DNA from: Bactericera cockerelli
Taxonomy: Eukaryota; Arthropoda; Insecta; Hemiptera; Triozidae
Assembly: GCA_024516035.1 (NCBI GenBank)
Contig: CM044956.1
Coordinates: 25,496,331 to 25,560,330, forward strand
Direction of reading: 5' to 3'
Length of the DNA: 64,000 bases
A program made the position numbers and the translations under genes. The notes under the pieces are model-generated. The model was given only the letters and a program-made list of their open reading frames with translations, had not been told where the DNA came from and ran no database searches. Numbering within the stretch: the first letter of the stretch is position 1; the number at the start of each line of letters is the position of its first letter. Of this stretch, positions 43,561-53,978 are shown in pieces.

Positions 43561-45258
43561 AAAAAACTTCTTTTCTAAAAAACAATTATGGTCACAAAAC
43601 ATTTAATAACAATTAGAATAGAATGGCATGTATTAGCCCTGGGTTTTATTATATAAAAATGATACCTACTCTCGTTTTGAGGGAAAAGGTGCCATTTTGC
43701 TCGCTCGGAATAAAAGTTTCTATAGACTAAAAGTTTTTTTTTTTTTTTAGAAAAAAAAGTTTAAAAGTTTCTAGAATATAAAACATTTAAAAAATGTAAG
43801 CTTTCTTTGAGATAAACTTAAAGGCAAAGTACTGAGCCGTTCCGGAGGTTACGGCTCCGAAGCCTCGCTCACCAGCCAAAAATCGCGATTTTTCCAAACA
43901 TTCAGCGCCCAGCGGCTGGCTATTTATTTTTAATATCTGGATAGACTGCACACTTTGTGGGGTTGGCAGATGAAACTTTTGACATTGATTTTTTAAAACC
44001 ACCCTAACTGTGCATCTTCCAAATAATCCATTATGGCAAAGTCCAATTCATCATCATTTATTTCACCTATCTCATTCAGAAAAAAAGTGCTTCTTCAATT
44101 GACATTTAATTACACAGAATATAAAATACTGTTGACACAAATAAAACAAAAAAATGCAGATAAAAGAGAAAAAATAATACTTGCCAAAAAAATCTTAAAT
44201 TCATCAGAATTAAAAATGTAAAAAATGAATTTACTGTATGTAAAAAAGTGGGCACGGAGGTTTCGTTTATATATACTCGTATATGTATTTTTTTGGAAAT
44301 CAGCGGTATTTTGAGTCAAGAATTTCTTTATCGTTTACGAAGAGAGAACCCCATAATCCACTCGAATTATGAGGATCTCGATAACGATAACCAACCTCCG
44401 ATCATTTTTGTCATGCGCAGAGACGCAAACTCCAGACTTTATCGTTATGGGGATAGGTTATCGGGTCCCGATAAGTTTGCGAAATCTTACCATTGTAATT
44501 ATTTACAGAATAGTAATTGGGTCACAATATAATTTTTTTTTGAGCATGCAAACCTCAATTAAACCATTTCCGTGAACAAAGTAGTGTCACCTCACTAGTT
44601 AAAAATAAATTACCCAAATTTTTAACCTTTTGCCCTCCAGTGAAAAATATTGGAAACAGCCCATACGGTCCAGTGCATGTCCCACATGCAACCTTAGACG
44701 CGCTGCTTCACTTCAGTAAAATATTCATTATGTAGGTCCTTAAGGTCCAGTGCATGTCCTACATGCAAGATTTTCCCTCCACTTTATTCGATTTCATTTT
44801 ATGTTTTCCTTAATTATCAGCCTATCAGGTTTATTCTAGTCGATTCAACTTGGGCCAATAGAGGTTAATAGCAAATTACAAATAATCCGTTTATCCGGTA
44901 CACCGGGTGGCATCTTTGTAGGAAACTTGGGCAAGTGACGAATAATTTCAATGATGTTACAGTTTCAAATTTAAAAGGGTTCAGGTAATTGCAAATGTAT
45001 TTATCATTTACAAATTTATAAAATTGCAGGAGGCTTACTTTGGGGACCCAGGGGTCCGAATTAAAATATAAAACTGAGCGAAGCTAAATTAAATGCTTAT
45101 TGATAAAAACGTTTTGTCATAAATGAAATAATTAATAAAATATTTCGAATGTAAGCCAAATTTGTAGTTCAACATTTTTCCAGCTTATTTCCTTTTTTTT
45201 AACAATTTTGTTTTTTGATGAATGAACTACATTTTCGTACAAAAAGTACTTTATATCC
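43561..45258. other. Sequence between domain C and domain B, no exon found
   Basis: This is where 5' exons of a separate domain-C gene would be expected. I looked on the minus strand for a P-loop (GGPGxGK), LSxGDLLR and GYPR exons with splice sites and saw none. The frames at 43,787-44,002 (minus), 44,033-44,221 and 44,248-44,532 (plus) are open but I do not recognise them. A dispersed repeat lies at 44,627-44,775. Confidence 0.4.
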
Positions 45259-46046
45259 ACCCAAAAACAGCACTTCGTGGTTACAAAAGAAGAAATCCCC
45301 ACTCAATAGAATGAGTATCATTAGCTAAAAATAAATTATATCAAATAGAGACCACCTTTATACCCTCTCTTTTATTTCTCTGCACTTCTCGAAATCATCT
45401 GCATCATCGAAATTAAGATGGCACTAGCAATGAGAAAGAAAGATAAAAACAAGAGGAATATAAATTCAGAGAGGGAGTGCAGAGAAATAAAAGAGAGGGA
45501 TAAAAGAGAGGGTTTCTTTCTCATTGCTAGGTGTCATCTTAACTTGATTTCTCTTTAAGTTTTACTTGTTTTAACGGCAATAAAAACTGGCGGTCGAAAA
45601 AATGATTTTCTTACATATTTTTTCATAGTATTTTATGTCTATCTTTCTTTATCCTTTCTAGGGGTCATCCCAAACTTAATTTCTTTTTAAATTTATTGTT
45701 GAACGGCAATAAAAGATGGCGGTCGGAGTATGTTTTTCTGGAACATGTTTGATTTGAATTGAGAAAATTACACCGCGATGCCATCTTTTATTGCCGTTCA
45801 ACAAGTAAATTAAAAAAAAAAAAAATAATAATAAGTTTGGGATGACCCCTAGAAAGGATAAAGAAAGATAAACAGAGGAATAAATTCAGAATAAATTCAG
45901 AGAGGAATGCAGAGAAATAAAAAAGAGGGTATAAAGGTGTTCTCAATTTGATATCATTTACTTTTTGCTAATTGTACTCTTTCTATAGAAAGGGGCGTAG
46001 GCGTTCTTTTTTTTGTAACCACGAAGTAGTGTTTTTGGGGGGATTA
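45259..46046. mobile_element. 788-bp foldback element, same family as 7,218-7,757
   Basis: Both ends carry the CACTTCGTGGTTACAAAAG-type terminus in inverted orientation. Inside are successive inverted blocks (TCAAATAGAGACC, CTCTGCACTTC, GGTGTCATCTT, TTGAACGGCAATAAAAGATGG). It is larger than the 7.2-kb copy because two related hairpins are nested, one using GCTAGGTGTCATC and one using CTAGGGGTCATCC. Non-coding. Confidence 0.75.
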
Positions 46047-46354
46047 TATGACGAAGTCAAAGGGTTTCAATAGGCTTATTCAGAAAAAAAGCGAAAAGTC
46101 CTCATGATAGTTGGTCCCGGCAAATAATTCACATTTAAATACTATACATATCTGGATCGGGATGAACTGGACAATGCTCCGAAAATGCTTAAATTAATTT
46201 TTAAAGGAAACCATTTTTCCATTTGAGCTATTATTTATTAACCCGTTAGAGGAAACAACAATAAATTCATAATGTAAGGAAACGATCTCATTAATTTTGG
46301 GAAACAATAAGAAAAAGAATGCAAGAAATGCATAGTAAATTATTATTTATGCAT
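46047..46354. other. Region just 3' of the AK5-like terminal exon
   Basis: It contains the 3' side of the kinase transcript. No canonical AATAAA hexamer is obvious immediately after the stop; ATAAATAATAA-rich sequence lies at 46,332-46,350. Confidence 0.4.
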
Positions 46355-46781
46355 TTATCCATTCCTGTTCTTTATTTTGTCGGTTAACCTTTCTTTTATG
46401 TCCTCTCTTGAGTTATGGAAATATTCTCGGTTCACTACAAAGGATCCTCCCGTTCCATTCCCCATGGTGGCTTTTCCTGAAAACATGGGCACATTTCTCG
46501 TTATCGTATTCACCGTGTCTTTATTTACATCTTTCATGTGACCGGTGTGGTTTTCTCGCGTTGGTCCAAACCCGTTAGGGACTTGAACATGTTTCATTGG
46601 CAAGGTGACGGTGTGGGGTGCGCCCATTTCCACTTCGTGTACAACTGACACGCTATTGGTCAGGGGGGCTGTTTTTCGGCGATCGCGAGGCAGCGTTTGA
46701 ATTTTTCTAAACCGTCAATCGTCTTCTTGAGCACACGTTCGAATTCCTCGCGGACTTGCGCAAGCTGTGTATCACATCCAC
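46355..46781 (-). CDS. AK5-like kinase, terminal exon (end of AK domain B plus tail)
   Basis: The acceptor is catttcctag, with exon start at 46,781. The first part reads DTQLAQVREEFERVLKKTI, the C-terminal helix region of the AK fold (pattern xxDGDTxxxxVxxEFERV). A tail of about 100 residues follows: FKRCLAIAEKQPP, then LTNSVSVVHEVEMGAPHTV, MKHVQVPNGFGPTREN, and a charged end KERLTDKIKNRNG, stop TAA 46,357-46,355. The frame must shift once, at a run of six G on the plus strand (46,663-46,668), to keep both halves open; seven would do it. A second one-base anomaly at the very start (46,773-46,781) would restore the expected VDGDT. Without repair the exon stops at about 46,660. Confidence 0.75.
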
Positions 46782-47440
46782 CTAGGAAATGAGGGAAATG
46801 GGGTGAAATTGTTAATTTCTTAAAACGAAGATGGTTCATAAAATAAAAAATTAAATTTTCAAAAAAAGAGTAACACGCGATTCTTTGATTTTGAATGGAG
46901 TTTTTTTTCCTTTTAAAAAAATACAAAAAAATGAGATATTAATGTTATTTTTCAAATCAGAAATCCCATTTTTTAAAAAAAATTCAGATTCCCCATTAAA
47001 TTCTACACATTTTGAAGTATTTATTCTTTTTTTCTGATTTGTGATTATACAGGGTGCTCCCGAAGTACACTTTTCAGAAAAAGCAAGTAAAGACCCAAGT
47101 TTGTCATCAAATAGCATCTCTTTTTTTTATCTAACATATGTACCTACATGGTGAAGTCTCGATTTTGATTATTTGTCCAAAATGCATGTGCGACCTATTA
47201 ACCTGTGAGTACTCGCGTTAAAAAATCCTAACGTCTGTACAGTGTACACGCGTGATGAAAAATAATCTTACACCTGGTTTTGCTTTGTATTTCGTTCTGC
47301 TTGAAGAATTATGTAATATTTTTATGATAAATTATGTTGACAAATGTATTTAAACTATATATAAAGTAATTTTAGCAACTTTTTTCCATATGGTTGCAGT
47401 TTCAAACCCCTGATTTGACATTTTTTTTATTCACACACCC
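46782..47440. other. Intron between exons B4 and B3 (proximal)
   Basis: AT-rich, no exon seen. The open frame at 46,851-47,117 is intronic. Confidence 0.45.
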
Positions 47441-47446
47441 ACAGCC

Positions 47447-47483
<37 letters not shown>

Positions 47484-47575
47484 CACAAGCACACGCACAC
47501 ACACACACACACACACATACTCTCTCTCACACACAATACATATAATTACATAAACACACACACAGACGCACGGAC
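47441..47575. repeat. Compound CA microsatellite
   Basis: (CA)n with CACG, CTCTCT and ATAC interruptions; the frame at 47,394-47,585 (His-Thr repeats) is its read-out. Confidence 0.85.
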
Positions 47576-48261
47576 CAATGGCTGAATACAACTCTTTTGG
47601 TATCCTGAGGCTATGATTCGTCCAGAAATGTGAAAAACTGGGTATGTCAATTTTTCGACGAATACACTACTTTCCTTATTATAGGATAAGGAAAGTAAAA
47701 AATTATATGTCATGGCGATAATTTTCATGTTAAACAATTCGGACACACAAAAATACAAAGATGGGATGGGTAATATGTTGGTTCATCAGGTGCACAGACA
47801 GTCCGAGAGGAATTTATCATTTTGGTGAACAGCAGTTGCCATCTGTATTTGTTTCTCGACTCAACCGAGCTGGATGTTTTGAGTTTAAATCTCCAGCTAT
47901 AACTAGTGGTTTTTGTGAACTGTAAACCTCACACAGATTCAACTATCGCATTATAAATGTTCAATTAATCAAGCAAAACGCTAGTTTTGCAACGCCAAGA
48001 AAAACAAAACGAGCGTGCTATAATTAGGACATCGAGACCTTTCATTCAATACCACCTCGATAGGTTTTAATTAAAAATATCAACTGGCTATTTTTTTGGT
48101 TAGATTTTCAAAATACCAAATCGAAGTTTGCTCAAGGGTGTTGTTGCGAGGCTAATATTTTAATTGAATTCTTGAAACTCAGAAAATTGACGTTTTTGAT
48201 TATCAGTTCTTTTTAACAATTTCAGCACTTGACGTCTATAAGTGTTTTTGGGGGATTATAT
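47576..48261. other. Intron with SINE-head and CTTCG-family pieces
   Basis: At 47,650-47,700 is the block found at the head of the 7.8-kb SINE (CGACGAATACACTACTTTCC and TATTATAGGATAAGGAAAGT). At 48,070-48,257 is a sequence that recurs inverted at 52,690-52,850 (GATTTTCAAAATACCAAATC and CGAAGTTTGCTCAAGGGTGT), ending in AAGTGTTTTTGGGGGATTAT, a terminus of the CTTCG family. Confidence 0.5.
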
Positions 48262-49135
48262 AATTCAATGCACCAATGCTGTTATTCTCTTACTATGGTG
48301 AGCCAATGCTGTCCTGACTGACCCCTGTTATTCATTTACTATGGTGAGCCAATGATGTCCTGACTGACCCCTGTTATTTTACTTTGGTGATCCAATGCTG
48401 TCTTAACTGACCCCTGTTATTCATTTACTATGGTGAGCCAATGCTGTCCTGACTGACCCCTGTTATTCACTAACAATGGTGAGCCAGAGCTGTCCTGTCT
48501 GATCCCTGTCATTCACTAACAATGGTGAGCCAATGATGTCTTGACTGGTTCCTATTATTCACTTACAATGTTGAGCCAATGCTGTCCTGACTGATCCCTG
48601 TCATTCACTAACAATGGTGAGCCAATGATGTCCAGACTGATCCCTGTCATTCACTAACAATGGTGAGCCAATGATGTCTTGACTGATCCCTATTATTCAC
48701 TTACAATGTTGAGCCAATGCTGTCCTGACTGATCCCTGTCATTCACTAACAATGGTGAGCCAATGATGTCCAGACTGATCCCTGTCATTCACTAACAATG
48801 GTGAGCCAATGATGTCTTGACTGATCCCTATTATTCACTTACAATGTTGAGCCAATGCTGTCCTGACTGATCCCTGTCATTCACTATCAATGGTGAGCCA
48901 ATGATGTCTTGACTGATCCATGTTATTGACTTACAATGTTGAGCCAATGCTGTCCTGACTGATCCCTGTCATTTACTAACAATGGTGAGCCAATGATGTC
49001 CTGACTGATCCCTGTCATTTACTAACAATGGTGAGCCAATGCTGTCCTGACTGATCCCTGTCATTTACTAACAATGGTGAGCCAATGGTGTCCGACTGAC
49101 CCATGTTATTCACTTACAATGGTGAGTCGATGTTT
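48262..49135. repeat. 46-bp minisatellite (about 19 units) fused to the exon B3 splice donor
   Basis: Unit starts (GGTGAGCC or TTGAGCC) occur at 48,297, 48,343, 48,386, 48,432, 48,478, 48,524, 48,570 and then every 46 bp to 49,076, with the last at 49,121. The last unit overlaps the 3' end of exon B3 and its donor: on the minus strand CTCACCATT then GTAAGTG. Every other unit repeats that junction as CTCACCATTGTTAGTG or CTCAACATTGTAAGTG. From about 48,524 to 48,937 units alternate in a 138-bp (three-unit) higher-order pattern. Confidence 0.9.
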
Positions 49136-49271
49136 CTACATCCATGGCTCTGAGCATTGGCAGAGTCCGCTCCCGGAACAGTTCGAGCCTCCTCCGAAAT
49201 GCGGACACGCTGTTGTCTACCTGACCCTTGTGCAGGAGAAGCTTTGAGCAGTCAATCAGGATCATCGGAGG
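49118..49271 (-). CDS. AK5-like kinase, exon B3 (AK domain B, LID region)
   Basis: Acceptor caaattcag ends at 49,272; the donor is ATT then GTAAGTG at 49,117. It encodes PPMILIDCSKLLLHKGQVDN, then SAFRRRLELFRERTLPMLRA and MDVE. The RRRLELFRExTLPML block is strongly AK-like (helix after the LID). The LID itself is short and reads KGQVDN, not TSGRxDD, so the usual catalytic arginines are missing or displaced. The exon is 154 nt where a phase 0-0 exon of 153 nt is expected. One extra base near 49,127-49,134 changes the expected RLTI ending to STHH. The extra base is offset by a missing base in the next exon. Confidence 0.8.
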
Positions 49272-49848
49272 CTGAATTTGGTACTATGGAAGAAGTAGGT
49301 CAGATTAGTCAGTTATTATATCAGTGTTAATCACGACGTGATATCACAATTAATCAAACTCGCTTTAGTAAGTCTTTGTTGACTTCCAGTTACGGGTCCG
49401 TCGCCTTATAGATCAAGCTACTGAGGTCGGTACATCATTTAGTATGTGTCATTTACTTTCTTTGGCTCAAAATGCATATGAGTGCTCCATGCGAGCTGGA
49501 AAGGCTTTTAATGAACGAGTAATTTTCCACTTGCGGCAAGCTGATTTTAGTTTCAAAAGTAAGATGGGTTACCAATGATGTCCCAAAATGAACTCACACC
49601 AGTTTTTTACGAGAAAATCCCTAAGTGCCTAGGAACTTGCAATGATATACAGTGAAAGCAGAAATGATAATATGGTATACCCAAAGAAAAAAAAAAAAAA
49701 ATGCGGGCTGTAATAAGGTATAGAGGATCTTCTGTTTGAAAGTTATAGTATTAAAAACTGCACTCTCTAAAATAAAATTGCTAAAAAATATTTTTTTTAT
49801 ATTCTATGTTACAAATTGTCTTGCTATTGTACTCTACAAGGTGCTTAC
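49272..49848. other. Intron between B3 and B2
   Basis: No repeat family or exon recognised. Confidence 0.45.
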
Positions 49849-49985
49849 TTTACTCTCAAATTCAATCAATTGAGACATCTCCCGTGGGAACCCATCGATC
49901 ACGATACCGTCACAATCCATGTATTTGCTTTTCTTCATTTCTGCATAGATGATGGCTAATACCACGTCCCGACTTACAAAGTCCC
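49849..49985 (-). CDS. AK5-like kinase, exon B2 (AK domain B, NMP-binding region)
   Basis: Acceptor tgttttattcag, exon start 49,985; donor GTAAGC at 49,848. It encodes GDFVSRDVVLAIIYAEMKKS, CDGIVIDGFPREMSQLIEFE then SK. This includes the GxxVxxxxVxxII helix and the conserved DGFPR loop that binds the acceptor nucleotide. Phase 1 in, phase 0 out, contiguous with B1 and B3. The intron position after FESK is the same as after VEYSEK in domain A and after FEIYFV in domain C. Confidence 0.88.
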
Positions 49986-50186
49986 CTGAATAAAACAAGA
50001 AGAAATTATGTGATAAAATAAATATATTACAAAAATAGAAAATTATCAGGTGATATCTTGTTAAAGTCACTCTGTTGAAAACAAGAACAACCCTATTAAA
50101 ATTTAATCTCTAATATTTGAGGGTATGAATTTTCATACCCGTCCGACCTCATTCATACACAAGGCATTTCGAGTACATTTTTTAAA

Positions 50187-51480
50187 GATTGATTAACCGA
50201 ACACAGTGAGGTTCTGTCTTAATTTGGGTACTGGACAATTTGGCTTTCGTTTGTCTGTCTGTGTGTCTGTCTATTCCGCGGTAACTCTCGACCGGATTCT
50301 TCAAAATTGTTGAAATTTGGTACACATGTATAAGGGTTGGGCGGAAGAGATTGCCATAGGCAACCTCTTCCGCCTTATACATGTGTACCAAATTACCCTT
50401 ATACATGTGTACCAAATTACCCCTCCCTTTAGTTAGGACATATGTTTATATATATTTTTCTATTCTTTTAACCTATACCTTTTGGGCCGAATTAGGCCAC
50501 TCGGGGCCAAATGGGGGCTATTTTAATTTTTCTATTTTTATTTGATAAACAAAGGCTCTTGAAATTTTGTAGAGTCGTCAAGAAAATACATTTCAGTTCA
50601 GTAATGAAATTTAGTGATCGGGGGCCGTGTAAGGGGACCGCACTGTGGTAAAACAAACCGACAAGGGGCCAAGAAAGGGGCCGGTTGATATTTTTTAATT
50701 AAAACCTGTCGAGTGGGGTATTGAATGAAAGGTCTTGATGTCCTCATGGTTGATTGTAAATTTATAATGCGATGATAGTCAACCGAACACAGTGAGGGAG
50801 CGAATCGACCTAAATAAGTGAGGTTCTGTTTTAACTTGCGTACAGGACGATTTGGCTTTCGTTTGTCTGTATGTCTGTCCGTTTGTCTGTCCCGCGTTAA
50901 GTCCCGAACGGATTCTTGAAAATTGATGAAATTTTGTACCTATACATGTTCATTGGGATCCTGGAATTTTACCTACAGGGTCCGCCAAAAAAAGGAGCCA
51001 CTCGAAATATCAAGAGAACGGATTCAAATTTCAAAAAATGCTATAACATCGAGACCTTTCATTCAATACCCCACTCGATAGGTTTTAGAAAATATCAACC
51101 GGCCGTTCGTTTTGGCCCTTTTTCGATTTTTTTACCACAGTTCAACAAACTAAGCTTTCCCGATCACCAAATTTTACTACTGATCTCAAATTTCTAAACG
51201 ACTGTATTTTCTAAACGACTCGACTGTACAAAATTTCAAGAGCCTTGCTTTTTTGAATAAATATTGAATAATCGTTTTCAATTTTCACCAAAACGGCCCC
51301 CATTTGGACACGAGTGGCCCAAAAACTATAGGTAAAATTATAGAATCCCAATGAACTTGAATACAAAATTTCATCAATTTTGAAGAATCCGGTTGAGAGT
51401 TATCGCGGAACAGACAGACATACACACATATACAATATACTTATTTGTACGATGTTAGCGAGCGTTTTTCTATCACAGCT
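50187..51480. mobile_element. About 1.3-kb foldback element
   Basis: The left half (50,200-50,740) and right half (51,040-51,480) are inverted copies. TTTCGTTTGTCTGTC, GACCGGATTCTTCAAAATTG and GGCTCTTGAAATTTTGT on the left are mirrored by ACAAAATTTCAAGAGCC and TTTTGAAGAATCCGGTTGAG on the right. A second direct copy of the outer part starts near 50,765 (CCGAACACAGTGAGGG). There is also a small inverted duplication of ACACATGTATAAGG at 50,320-50,410. No coding capacity. Confidence 0.55.
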
Positions 51481-51729
51481 ATCTAAACGAACCCAGTCAT
51501 CCACAAATTTTACAATACCCTGAAATTTTCAACTAGCTTGGATGAAAATTACGACTTTTATCGCGTTAGAAACATAGATAGATAGATGAATAGTGACAAA
51601 TGTCACGTCGCTTGAGTTAAAGGTAGACTTACTTCGTTTTTCTTCGTTCGCAATTATGTAGTTTTCAACATCAAATTTAATAATCAATCCAAAAGAACAT
51701 TTTTTGTTTTTATACATGCGGAAACCTAC
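51481..51729. other. Intron between B2 and B1, distal part
   Basis: No exon or repeat recognised. Confidence 0.4.
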
Positions 51730-51888
51730 CTTTAGACACACTGCTGCGAATGCGGCTGTTCAAACCTTCCCCGTCATCTTCAAGCGATGCTGAATAGCGC
51801 AGAAGTTTGCCAAGGCTCAGTTGTGTCCAGTTGGGATATACAGAGAGGACTTTAGCTACCATTTCTGACTTGGAACTACCTGGGCCTC
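51730..51888 (-). CDS. AK5-like kinase, exon B1 (P-loop of AK domain B)
   Basis: Acceptor aatttgcag, exon start 51,888; donor GTAGGT at 51,729; phase 1 at both ends. It encodes GGPGSSKSEMVAKVLSVYPN then WTQLSLGKLLRYSASLEDDG and LNSRIRSSVSKG. The P-loop lysine is kept (GxPGSxK) but the usual GKGTQ is SKSEM. The adenine/AMP-side motif LSxGDLLR appears as LSLGKLLR, losing the Asp. Domain B therefore folds as an AK but may be catalytically weak (inference). It is preceded in the previous exon by TPLVVWVVG, the beta-1 strand. Confidence 0.88.
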
Positions 51889-52224
51889 CTGCAAATTGCA
51901 GGTGTATAATATTATAAATTTGAAATATTACATCTAATTGACATTTTTTTCAATGTAAAATTTTGTAAAGAGAAAAAAACCTTGTGCATAATATGATTTC
52001 TACAAAAACACAAAAGTGAAACACAATCCCATATACATAATTTGACTATTGTACCTTCGAAAAAAACCCTTCAAACTGTTATTTATGACATGAGATTAAA
52101 CAAGTGAAAACAAAAATATGGACAGAGAGTAAAATAAAAAATAAAAGCATGCGCTGTGGGAGAACTGTCAGCCATATAAATTCTCTATTTTAAATCCACA
52201 ATTTTTCATTGCTTACCTACTTAC
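51889..52224. other. Intron between B1 and A3
   Basis: AT-rich, no feature supported. Confidence 0.45.
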
Positions 52225-52527
52225 CTACAACCCAAACTACCAGAGGGGTCCGTCGGTCCTCCACTGATGACTTAATCTTCCTAACGTCTGCTGATTCTGG
52301 GGCCTGTCTGTGTAGCCTCGGTGTCACATGTTTAGGTGGTGAATGAACAGTTGCTGATATGCTTTGAATTTGACCATTGGTGCCTCCCGGGCAACAGGCA
52401 GTGCGTTACCGTTGAGCAGGGGGTTTGAGCCTGGAGGGGCCACGTCGGCACTGGCACTGTTAAGAATTTTGAGAACTGCTGTACGATAGTCGGCGTACAC
52501 TTCAACAGGGTTGCGTTCACCGTTTAC
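52225..52527 (-). CDS. AK5-like kinase, exon A3 (end of domain A, linker, start of domain B)
   Basis: Acceptor caccttttctag, exon start 52,527; donor GTAAG at 52,224. The first frame gives VNGERNPVEVYADYRTAVLK then a Pro/Ala/Asn-rich linker start. The second gives TNGQIQSISATVHSPPKHVT, then SADVRKIKSSVEDRRTPLVV and WVVG, which runs straight into the P-loop of B1. The frames differ by one base: entry is phase 0, exit is phase 1, and the length is 303 nt, not 301 or 304. A one-base loss probably lies in the GC-rich linker near 52,380-52,410. Unrepaired, the exon hits a stop at about 52,336. Confidence 0.78.
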
Positions 52528-52566
52528 CTAGAAAAGGTGTTGTAAAGTCATACTTAATGGTCTCAC

Positions 52567-53290
52567 AAATCAAACACCTCGGCCGAGGTGTGAAAAAAGC
52601 CCTAAACAAAAAAAGAGACAGCGCGGCAGAGTGTAAGGTAACGGAAAACACAGTTTCCATGTAATTTATATTTAAAAAAAAACACTTCGTGTAAAACCAG
52701 TCGTCAAATGTTGAAATTTTGAAAAAGAACTGATATCAAAAACGTCAATTTTCTATGTTTAAAGGAATTCAATTAAAATAATAGCCTCACAACAACACCC
52801 TTGAGCAAACTTCGATTTGGTATTTTGAAAATCTAACCAAAAAAAATAGCCACACAACAAAACAATACTCTTGAAAGAAAAATGTTGAATATTTATAGAA
52901 CCACGTCCTTGACTACTGCACACTGCTTTCTTTTAAATTACCGTATGGAATCAATCCTATCCTATAAATATTTTTTGTTATCTTTCTTTCTAATTGCTAG
53001 GTGTCATCTTAAACTTGATTTCTCTTTAAGTTTTACTTGTTGTACGGCAGTAAAAATTGGCGGTCGAAGTATGATTTGCCTTAACTATGTAAAATATGTA
53101 AGAAAATTATATCACGAACGCCAGTTTTTATTGCCGTTCAACAAGTAAAACTTAAAGAGAAATCAAGTTTAAGATGACACCTAGCAATGAGAAAGAAAGA
53201 TAAAAATAAGAGGAATAAATTCAGAGTGAAGTGGAGAAAAATCCCCCAAAAATACACTTCGTGTGCAAGAGACACCAAGAAAATTAGAAT
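52567..53290. repeat. Cluster of repeat fragments of the CTTCG family
   Basis: In order: a block inverted relative to 3,120-3,230 (52,567-52,665); a CACTTCGTG terminus at about 52,683; a block inverted relative to 48,070-48,257; the central palindrome of the foldback family (52,990-53,180, TTGTACGGCAGTAAAAATTG mirrored by TTTTTATTGCCGTTCAAC); and another terminus CCCCCAAAAATACACTTCGT at 53,244. Looks like nested or rearranged copies. Confidence 0.55.
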
Positions 53291-53447
53291 CCTTCAAAAA
53301 TAATTACCTTAAAAACAAGTGCTTAAAAAGGAACTGATATCAAAATGTATGCCAAGTTCTCCTAAACTGAAAATCATTTGCCCATGGCAGAAAGGAGTCT
53401 CAAGCACAGAAATCAAACTGAGGATTGGACATGACATTTCCCATTAG

Positions 53448-53570
53448 TCTGCTATTTACCAACGCTAAAAGTTAACATTAAAAATCTTGGCAAGTTCAAA
53501 GCATTTTTTTTTCATTTTTGAAACTTGCCAAGATTTTTAATGTTAACTTTTAGCGTTGGTAAATAGCAGA
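53448..53570. repeat. 50-bp-arm inverted repeat duplicating a SINE head
   Basis: The arm 53,448-53,500 is the near-perfect reverse complement of 53,518-53,570. The right arm includes the A-box region of the adjacent tRNA-headed SINE (TTAGCGTTGGTAAATAGCAG). The left arm is therefore an inverted copy of the SINE start plus its flank. Confidence 0.75.
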
Positions 53571-53812
53571 ATACCAGAGATCCTGAGTTCGATTCCTGGT
53601 CAGGGCAGACTTTTCGAAGGAAATTCTGTTCCCTCAATACACGTGAGGCTGGCATTTCCGGGCTTACCCTGGCTATGTGAGGTTTATGTAGGTAGCTCGT
53701 ACGATTCCCAGCGAATGGAGGGTAATATTCCCGTCCACATCCGGACTTAAAATAAAAAAAAATAATTGTTGGCATTAGGAAGGACATTCAGTCGTAAAAA
53801 TTTGCCACAACC
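53545..53812 (+). mobile_element. tRNA-headed SINE with shared core and RTE-like 3' tail
   Basis: A-box-like TAGCGTTGGTAAATAGCAGA and B-box GAGTTCGATTCCTGG form a tRNA-like head. Next comes the core CCTGGCTATGTGAGGTTTAT then GTAGGTAGC, then GATTCCCAGCGAATGGAGGG, and finally GGCATTAGGAAGGACATTCA then GTCGTAAAAA. The last block resembles the widespread GGAAGGGCATCCAGYCGTAAAA tail used by some SINE/LINE pairs. Frames at 53,512-53,787 are read-outs. Confidence 0.65.
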
Positions 53813-53978
53813 ACCCAACCTCAACCTTTGAACAATGATGACCCCAAGAAGGTTTGAGAAAATGCAAAGTGAAAGAAGAAGAAGATTGATGAGTAAAAAA
53901 TTCAACCCTTTCAAATGTAAAAATTCATGATAGAAGGTCTTTGAGCTTCCATCATGAAACCTTTTACATCACTTATAC

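Noticed and set aside
43257..43606. Confident LTR retrotransposon integrase
   Set aside because: Only a loose Leu/Trp pattern; kept at low confidence as a possible remnant.
43787..44532. Small genes in the three open frames between kinase units
   Set aside because: No recognisable domain, no splice context, and frames of 60-95 codons are expected by chance in sequence of this size.
48262..49135. CRISPR array
   Set aside because: Regular 46-bp units without unique spacers, in a eukaryotic intron, derived from the adjacent splice site.
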